Origin: Desulfobacteraceae bacterium
Lineage (GTDB): Bacteria; Desulfobacterota; Desulfobacteria; Desulfobacterales; ETH-SRB1
Direction of reading: 5' to 3'
NCBI GenBank assembly: GCA_013202725.1
Contig: JABMRH010000169.1
Span: 1 to 8,808 of the forward strand
Length of the DNA: 8,808 bases
Part shown: positions 4,563-8,808 of the stretch, in pieces
Layout of the letters: the number at the start of each line of letters is the position of its first letter
Numbering within the stretch: the stretch's first letter is position 1
The notes under the pieces: generated by a model
Seen by the model: only the letters and a program-made list of their open reading frames with translations
Told to the model about the DNA's origin: nothing
The model's database searches: none
Program-made: the position numbers and the translations under genes

Positions 4563-5927
4563 TTAACCTGATCCCTGTTTGGCAGCTTTTTCTTTTACAG
4601 GTTTTGGAATCTTATTATCCGGAACAATTATACCGGCATTGGCCTTTTGTTCCCATTTGGTTACATCCTGTTTTCGCAAAAATAAAGACTCGTTGCCGTG
4701 ACAATTATTGCAGGTCTTGTTCTGCGGGGTTATCCGCTGAATACTGTGGGGTGTATCAAGCTTCCAGGTCGGAAGCTTATCAAAATCCGCCAGTCCATTC
4801 TTTACATAAAAATCAAACAGCCCCGGATCTGCCGGCGGATGGCGCAAAACCACATAGTCATAGGGCCTCTCGTTTGTCTTGTTTATGTTGAGTCCGATTT
4901 TAAAGAGCATTTTGGTCTCTCCGGACTTGTAAAAGGTAAACCCTCTTTTATCAGTTCCCACATGGCATCTGAAACAGTTCTTATTGGCCTGTGCATGGCA
5001 GACTTGGCATGCGAGCTTATCTTTGTGAATGCGATGCGACTTTGTTTTTGGTTCTCTGGACACAACATCTTTATGGCAGTTCTCGCACCTCGGCCTTTCA
5101 GGGAGATCGAATCTGGTGACCACACCTATGGCATCAGCGTGCATTTCTTTTGCAGTGTGGCAGTCCATGCACGTCATCTCCTCTTTCTCATAATGAACAT
5201 CTGCCGGATATTCGTCGTTTAAGCCGGTAAATTCTCCGTACACCCGGCCGCCGTGGCAGATCGAACATGTTGTGTCCATACACGGTTTTTTCTGGAAGAG
5301 ATGACCGGCCAGAAAGCCGCCTTTGGCGTAATCAGGACGGCTTACATGGCACTGACCACAACTGGAGTGACAAGCGTTGCAGTGTTTATCTTTTGCCAGG
5401 CAAACCTTTTCAAAAACACTTTTATCCTGCTTGTTGGCCCTCGTTTCAATGATCTTTTTAAAAGGGGCCAACGTATAATGCAGGCTGTTTTTAGCGGTTT
5501 TCACAATATCTTCATGGCATTCCCCGCATGTATCGCCGGCATCAGGAAAGGTTGGATCTCTGACAATCCCCTTGTGTGCTGTCTGCCAGTCAGGATCTTT
5601 TGAATCCCCTTTATGACAGGTTACACATGCGATTTCACCATGATCGGTCTTTAAAAAAGAGGGATTAACATAGATTTTTTCGTATAGCTCCAACGGAGCC
5701 AGAGGCCCTCCTCACCCTTCCCCTGATGTTTCAGCGGATTTGCCTGGTTTTGGCCTGGTCTTTTCAATCTCCCAAGTAAGGCGGATCAGTTTAGATACGT
5801 TTGTATGGCAATTAACACATTGACTTGAGCTGTCAATTCCTTTGGCCATGGAGGTTTCCGGGTTGAGGGTGATAAAAGATAAGAATATTAATGTCAGAAT
5901 TGTAGCCGGCAAGACAAATTTTTTCAT
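4563..5927 (-). CDS. extKL: Multiheme (11 x CxxCH) periplasmic c-type cytochrome selenoprotein, ExtKL-like; UGA at 5712-5714 read as Sec72
   Basis: One 454-codon reading frame interrupted only by a TGA at codon 72. Residues 1-28 are a Sec signal peptide (MKKF, hydrophobic core, SMA before K29). CxxCH heme sites start at residues 37, 101, 134, 183, 190, 221, 253, 281, 307, 318 and 406. The TGA context is SGEG-U-GGPLAP. Translation as one selenoprotein is inferred because the reading frame is unbroken; the downstream part holds ten heme sites but no signal peptide, ATG or ribosome site near its beginning; and a SECIS-like hairpin follows the UGA. From memory, this matches the ExtKL cytochrome (seleno)proteins of Geobacter-type ext loci, linked to extracellular or selenite/tellurite electron transfer; the symbol is given on that resemblance. 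The start is ATG 5927 with a weak ribosome site (AGG). The rhodanese gene follows. An ordinary ORF caller would split this into 5712-5927 and 4563-5693. The alternative is a nonsense-disrupted gene. Confidence 0.82.
5685..5714 (-). promoter_or_regulatory. Candidate bacterial SECIS element with its UGA Sec codon
   Basis: On the minus strand the UGA (5712-5714) is followed by 17 bases and then the apical loop of a hairpin: UGGCUCC (5695-5701) pairs with GGAGCUA (5685-5691), seven pairs with one G-U, around a GUU triloop (5692-5694). Bacterial SECIS elements lie just 3' of the UGA, with the loop roughly 16-37 nt away and a G among its first bases; both conditions hold. Folding energy was not computed. 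Confidence 0.6.
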
Positions 5928-5940
5928 AATATGCAGCCTA

Positions 5941-5985
5941 TATATAAAATGCCCTCACAGTCTATATTGCAGGGGCATTTATATG
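5941..5985. promoter_or_regulatory. Inverted repeat centred on the cytochrome promoter -10, candidate operator
   Basis: Left arm TATATAAAATGCCCT (5941-5955) and right arm AGGGGCATTTATATG (5971-5985) are inverted copies with two compensating one-base shifts, separated by 15 bp. The centre, near 5963, falls on the proposed -10 box of the cytochrome gene. This geometry suits a dimeric regulator site. The same bases could form a hairpin in plus-strand RNA, but no plus-strand gene lies nearby upstream. Confidence 0.45.
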
Positions 5986-5989
5986 TCAA
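5961..5989 (-). promoter_or_regulatory. Candidate sigma70 promoter of the cytochrome-rhodanese operon
   Basis: Minus strand: perfect TTGACA at 5984-5989, a 17-base spacer, and TATAGA at 5961-5966 (four of six matches). The predicted start near 5954 leaves a leader of about 27 nt before the ATG at 5927. Confidence 0.5.
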
Positions 5990-6038
5990 AATCTTTTTTC
6001 GTTGTTGCCGGTTTTGTAGGCGTTTACAGTTATTATTA

Positions 6039-6067
6039 TTGACCTGTTTGATCAAAGGGGGTATTAT
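6039..6067 (+). promoter_or_regulatory. Candidate sigma70 promoter of the zinc-ribbon gene
   Basis: TTGACC (6039-6044), 17 bases, TATTAT (6062-6067); each hexamer matches consensus at five of six. It points away from the cytochrome promoter, so 5928-6125 is a divergent regulatory region. Transcription would begin near 6073-6075. Confidence 0.55.
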
Positions 6068-6072
6068 ATTAA

Positions 6073-6129
6073 ATGTTAGATAATGGCTGGTGCGTCACGA
6101 AACCGTCAATTTTAGAGGAAAACCAATGA
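6073..6129 (+). CDS. Possible 18-residue leader ORF overlapping the zinc-ribbon gene
   Basis: ATG at 6073 opens 18 codons (MLDNGWCVTKPSILEENQ) ending in TGA at 6127-6129, overlapping the next start as ATGA. The ATG sits where the proposed promoter would begin transcription, so it would be leaderless or nearly so; AGGGGG at 6056-6061 would then lie upstream of the transcript. The peptide is not recognised. It may be chance; the overlap would allow translational coupling. Confidence 0.25.
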   Translation: MLDNGWCVTKPSILEENQ

Positions 6130-6803
6130 CGTTTGAAACAAAGGAACAAGTTTTAGAAAAGATACTATCTCAGGAAAAACCAAAATGTCCTCACTGCGGG
6201 AAAGAGATGAACTTATGGGAGGCGCCTTCTGTTCCCATGGGCGATGGCCTTGGATGGGGCGAACCTTACCTGTTTATATGTTTTAATGATGAATGCTCAT
6301 TATATACTCAGGGGTGGGATAAAGTGCAGGAGGATTATGGCCATAAAGCTTCTTACAGGTGCATGTGCTATCCCAGTTCAGGGAAGTTCGAATGTATGCC
6401 GGTATTCGGTAAATTGGGCGGAGCAGGGCAGGTTGTTGACGAACAGGTCGTTATGCAAGAGGAGGTGTTGAAAGAGGCTATAAAGAAAGGGTTTTCAATT
6501 CTTGCCGGCTGTTATGTAGAAAAGGATGCTGTCACGGTAGTAAGGCTGCTTTTAGATGCAGCAGAGCCGGCAAGGGTCAGGCTTAAAGCAGCCGAGATGA
6601 TCGGTGATATTGGAAGCCTGGAGGCAATCGATCCAATCAGAAATGTAAAATTCGGCAATGAGCTTATTCAAAAACAGGTCGATGAAGCTATCAAAAAGAT
6701 ACATGAAAAATATTATACACGGGAATGTCCGTTCTGCGCTGAAATAATCAAAAAAAGAGCCAAAATCTGCAAGCACTGCGGCAAAGAGGTCGCGGGCCTG
6801 TGA
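6126..6803 (+). CDS. Zinc-ribbon / HEAT-like repeat protein of unknown function
   Basis: A 225-residue protein, probably cytoplasmic, with no signal peptide or membrane segment. The N-terminal module has C21-P-H-C24 and C52-FNDE-C57, a four-cysteine ribbon, with a conserved-looking GLGWGEPYLF stretch and then a Cys-containing RCMCYPSSGKFEC segment. Residues about 130-190 are helical and HEAT-like (DAVTVVRLLLDAAEP, RLKAAEMIGDIGSLEAID). The C-terminus is a second ribbon, C201-PF-C204 and C215-KH-C218, of the common zinc-ribbon type. ATG 6126 is chosen because AGAGGA (6114-6119) stands six bases upstream; a GTG at 6090 in the same frame has no ribosome site. It diverges from the cytochrome operon and its stop touches that of gpmI. 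Two ribbons around a HEAT-like region suggest a binding or scaffold role, but no function can be assigned. Confidence 0.82.
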   Translation: MTFETKEQVLEKILSQEKPKCPHCGKEMNLWEAPSVPMGDGLGWGEPYLFICFNDECSLYTQGWDKVQEDYGHKASYRCMCYPSSGKFECMPVFGKLGGAGQVVDEQVVMQEEVLKEAIKKGFSILAGCYVEKDAVTVVRLLLDAAEPARVRLKAAEMIGDIGSLEAIDPIRNVKFGNELIQKQVDEAIKKIHEKYYTRECPFCAEIIKKRAKICKHCGKEVAGL

Positions 6804-8366
6804 TTATTTTTTATTTTTAATCAAAGAATTTCCGGTCATCTCTTCTGGTTTGTCAATCTCTAAAATATTCAGGATTGTAGGGGCAACATCTGCAAGGATG
6901 CCGGATTTCAGCTTGGCATCCTTGTAATTATCGTCAACTAATATAAAAGGAACAGGATTGAGTGTGTGGGCGGTATGGACATGGCCGTTTTCATTTATCA
7001 TTTCTTCTGCATTCCCGTGATCTGCGATAATCAGAATAACTCCGCCTATCAGCCGCATTTCATCGACTATTTTCCTTACACATCCATCAACTGTTTCGCA
7101 TGCTTTGATTGCAGCCTCAAGAACCCCTGTATGACCCACCATATCCATGTTGGCAAAGTTTAGAACAATCAGGTCATAGGTGCCATAGCTATTTGATCGC
7201 AGGCGTGAAATAACCTCTTCGGTCACCAGCAGGGCGCTCATTTCCGGCTTTAAGTCATAGGTTGCCACCTCGCGTGGCGATGGGATGAGGCATCGATCCT
7301 CGAGCGAGAAAGGCTTTTCTTCTCCGCCATTGAAAAAATAGGTTACATGGGCATACTTTTCTGTTTCCGCAATTCTTAGCTGTCTTAATCCCTGCTCGCT
7401 TATTACCTGTCCCAGGATTTTGTCCAGATGAACAGGGGGAAAAGCCAGAGGCAAATTAAACTTTTCATCATATAAGGTCATGCAGAGATATTCGCAAAGC
7501 TTTGGCAACAGTTCTCTTTTAAATGGATCAAAAACCTGGTCGGTAAAGACGTGAGTTATCTGTCTGGCACGGTCGGCGCGAAAATTGAAAAATATAATTC
7601 CATCACCATCTTTTATTGTTCCCAGGGCCTTATCATCCTTGCCTGTAATTACGGTTGGGCGGATAAATTCATCGGTTTCCTTTCGCATATAGGCATTTTT
7701 TACCGCTTCTACAGGGCTTTTTTCTTTTATTCCTTCACCCAGTGTGTACAAACGGAAGGCTTTTTCCGTACGGTCCCATCTGCTATCCCTGTCCATAGCA
7801 TAGAAGCGGCCGCAAACAGTCGCGATAAAGCCGAAATTGATAGAGTCGATATAATCCTGCAGATCTTTCACATATCCTGCTCCACTGTCGGACAGTGTAT
7901 CGCGGCCATCGGTTATGACATGTATATAAACCCGGCTAAGCCCCTTTTGTTTAGCCATATTTAGAAGGGCAAACAGATGATTAAGATGGCTGTGCACACC
8001 TCCGTCTGAAACAAGCCCCATCATATGAAGCGCAGAATTGTTAGCCTTTACCCTGGATATTATGGAGTTTATGGCATGATTTTCGTAAAATGATCTATCA
8101 TTAATTGCCGTGTTTATTCTTAGTAAATCCTGAAAGACTATCCTGCCTGCCCCAATATTTAGATGACCAACCTCGGAATTGCCCATTACACCTTTTGGAA
8201 GCCCCACAGCTTCACCAAAACACAGCAGGCTGGTATTCGGATATTCTTTCTTCAGCCTGTCCAGGCAGGGAGTCTTGGCAAGATAAACAGCGTTTCCATT
8301 ATGGTTGGGGTTGATTCCCCAGCCGTCCAGAATCATCAACATGCAGGGTTTTTTATTCTTTGTCAT
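6804..8366 (-). CDS. gpmI: 2,3-bisphosphoglycerate-independent phosphoglycerate mutase
   Basis: Cytoplasmic glycolytic and gluconeogenic enzyme interconverting 3- and 2-phosphoglycerate through a phosphoserine intermediate with two Mn2+ ions. The 520-residue length is close to the usual 510-515. Alkaline-phosphatase-superfamily metal residues appear in LDGWG (Asp14) and the MGNSEVGH motif with nucleophile Ser64. Then follow DGRDT and RFYAMDRDSRWDR in the transferase insert, NFRADRARQ, DMVGHTG and ADHGNAE with the second-half metal ligands. All expected motifs are intact. ATG 8366 gives a normal N-terminus (TKNKKPCMLMILDGWG), although no Shine-Dalgarno is visible. The TAA stop (complement of 6804-6806) is directly adjacent to the stop of the zinc-ribbon gene, with no intergenic base. 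Upstream lies an inverted-repeat element, so the gene is likely transcribed alone. Confidence 0.97.
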   Translation of the reverse strand: MTKNKKPCMLMILDGWGINPNHNGNAVYLAKTPCLDRLKKEYPNTSLLCFGEAVGLPKGVMGNSEVGHLNIGAGRIVFQDLLRINTAINDRSFYENHAINSIISRVKANNSALHMMGLVSDGGVHSHLNHLFALLNMAKQKGLSRVYIHVITDGRDTLSDSGAGYVKDLQDYIDSINFGFIATVCGRFYAMDRDSRWDRTEKAFRLYTLGEGIKEKSPVEAVKNAYMRKETDEFIRPTVITGKDDKALGTIKDGDGIIFFNFRADRARQITHVFTDQVFDPFKRELLPKLCEYLCMTLYDEKFNLPLAFPPVHLDKILGQVISEQGLRQLRIAETEKYAHVTYFFNGGEEKPFSLEDRCLIPSPREVATYDLKPEMSALLVTEEVISRLRSNSYGTYDLIVLNFANMDMVGHTGVLEAAIKACETVDGCVRKIVDEMRLIGGVILIIADHGNAEEMINENGHVHTAHTLNPVPFILVDDNYKDAKLKSGILADVAPTILNILEIDKPEEMTGNSLIKNKK

Positions 8367-8394
8367 AGGATTTTAGGTGCCCTTTGTTTTAATT

Positions 8395-8537
8395 ATTCAG
8401 CCACAGATTTACACTGATCATCACTGATATTTTTTCTTTGCTCATTATAGACCTCATAAAAACTTCTAAGAATAATATCTGTGATTTCTTTGTATTTAAA
8501 CCTATCTGCGTTCATCTGTGTGAGTCTGTGGCTGAAT
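8395..8537. repeat. 143-bp inverted-repeat element upstream of gpmI (MITE/REP-like)
   Basis: Thirty-six-base arms: 8395-8430 and the complement of 8502-8537 agree at about 28 positions, with the outermost 13 (ATTCAGCCACAGA) identical. Inside is a second inverted pair, ATCACTGATATT (8420-8431) against AATATCTGTGAT (8474-8485). The arms carry internal short repeats of the form CACTGAT/CACAGAT. The element makes up about half of the 299-bp gene-free stretch 8367-8665; in the rest (8367-8394 and 8538-8665) no promoter, RNA gene or credible ORF is seen. Confidence 0.7.
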
Positions 8538-8665
8538 AGTTACAGATAAAGGAAATAAAATACATTTCGGCATGAGGGTGACTCGCCATGAATTTCGTTC
8601 TTTTGAGAATGGATTGAAAAGATTAAGAAATGATGTGAGAATTGGAAACAGGTTTATATCTTCTT

Positions 8666-8770
8666 TCAATTTTTTTTGTTTTGCAAGTGCTTCTTATCAA
8701 TCTGAACATAGATTATTCCCGCTAGGGCCAGAATCCCTAGGATGATAAGGGCAACACCATAGTATGTCAT
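8666..8770 (-). CDS. 34-residue single-pass membrane protein, unknown function
   Basis: ATG at 8770 to TGA at 8666-8668. The peptide starts MTYYGVALIILGILALAGII, a single hydrophobic helix over about residues 5-22, followed by a charged, lysine-rich tail (QIDKKHLQNKKN), which suggests an inner-membrane protein with its basic C-terminus in the cytoplasm. The reason for calling it is the near-ideal AAGGAGGT (8777-8784) six bases upstream. It may be the last gene of an operon that enters from the right edge, perhaps a small subunit of a membrane complex; its partners are outside the window. It is not recognised as a known family. Confidence 0.68.
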   Translation of the reverse strand: MTYYGVALIILGILALAGIIYVQIDKKHLQNKKN

Positions 8771-8776
8771 AATCTT

Positions 8777-8784
8777 ACCTCCTT
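8777..8784 (-). promoter_or_regulatory. Near-perfect Shine-Dalgarno of the small membrane protein
   Basis: AAGGAGGT on the minus strand with a six-base spacer to the ATG at 8770. This is among the strongest ribosome sites in the window and is the main evidence that the 34-codon ORF is real. Confidence 0.75.
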
Positions 8785-8808
8785 AGCGTCCAGCATATAA
8801 CCCAAAAC

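Noticed and set aside
4563..5693. Independent gene starting at the TTG at 5691-5693
   Set aside because: There is no ribosome site or signal peptide, although the protein has ten heme sites that need periplasmic export; it is a continuation of the frame beginning at 5927.
5700..5720. Frameshift explaining the break in the cytochrome gene
   Set aside because: Both halves are already in the same frame; only a TGA codon separates them, so no indel is needed.
6801..6823. Terminator hairpin TGATTA...TAATCA at the zinc-ribbon/gpmI junction
   Set aside because: Six AT-rich pairs with an 11-base loop form a weak stem, and most of it is gpmI coding sequence.
8367..8665. tRNA or other structured RNA gene in the right-hand gap
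   Set aside because: No cloverleaf or known RNA signature is visible; the structure there is explained by the inverted-repeat element.
8572..8745. Plus-strand ORF of 57 codons
   Set aside because: It has no Shine-Dalgarno, its composition is not convincing, and it is antisense to the small membrane protein with its strong ribosome site.

Overview
The window most resembles a chromosomal segment from an anaerobic Desulfobacterota (deltaproteobacterial) organism. The clues are an Fe-S oxidoreductase subunit of the CCG-domain type, an 11-heme periplasmic c-type cytochrome with an in-frame UGA best read as selenocysteine, a partner periplasmic rhodanese, and spacers full of short tandem and inverted repeats. 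No taxonomic marker gene is present, so this placement is inference.

Layout. Positions 2-481 (+) hold the 3' end of a CCG-domain (Fe-S)-binding protein. A 244-bp spacer follows with three different 7-bp tandem repeat arrays and a hairpin. Next come ribE (726-1391, +) and ribBA (1415-2629, +), two riboflavin genes 23 bp apart. A long imperfect palindrome (2631-2760) fills the convergent junction with a CDF-family metal exporter (2771-3652, -). Beyond its promoter lie a terminator hairpin and a second palindrome (3777-3894). Then, all on the minus strand and transcribed right to left, come the cytochrome (4563-5927) and a secreted rhodanese-like protein (3891-4472), with a fourth heptamer array between them. 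A divergent regulatory region (5928-6125) separates them from a plus-strand zinc-ribbon/HEAT-like protein of unknown function (6126-6803). That gene meets gpmI (6804-8366, -) tail to tail with no spacer. The right end holds a 143-bp inverted-repeat element and a 34-residue single-pass membrane protein (8666-8770, -) with a near-perfect Shine-Dalgarno.

Main point. The cytochrome looks like two ORFs (5712-5927 and 4563-5693), but they share one frame and are separated only by a UGA at 5712-5714. The first half carries the signal peptide and one heme motif; the second has ten heme motifs and no credible start. A hairpin 17 nt after the UGA, with a GUU apical loop, fits the bacterial SECIS pattern. 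The product resembles the ExtKL cytochrome (seleno)protein of the Geobacter ext (selenite/tellurite-associated) loci, and the neighbouring rhodanese resembles ExtH. No porin or other conduit gene is in this window. The rest is housekeeping (flavin synthesis, glycolysis, metal efflux) interleaved with repeat-rich spacers.
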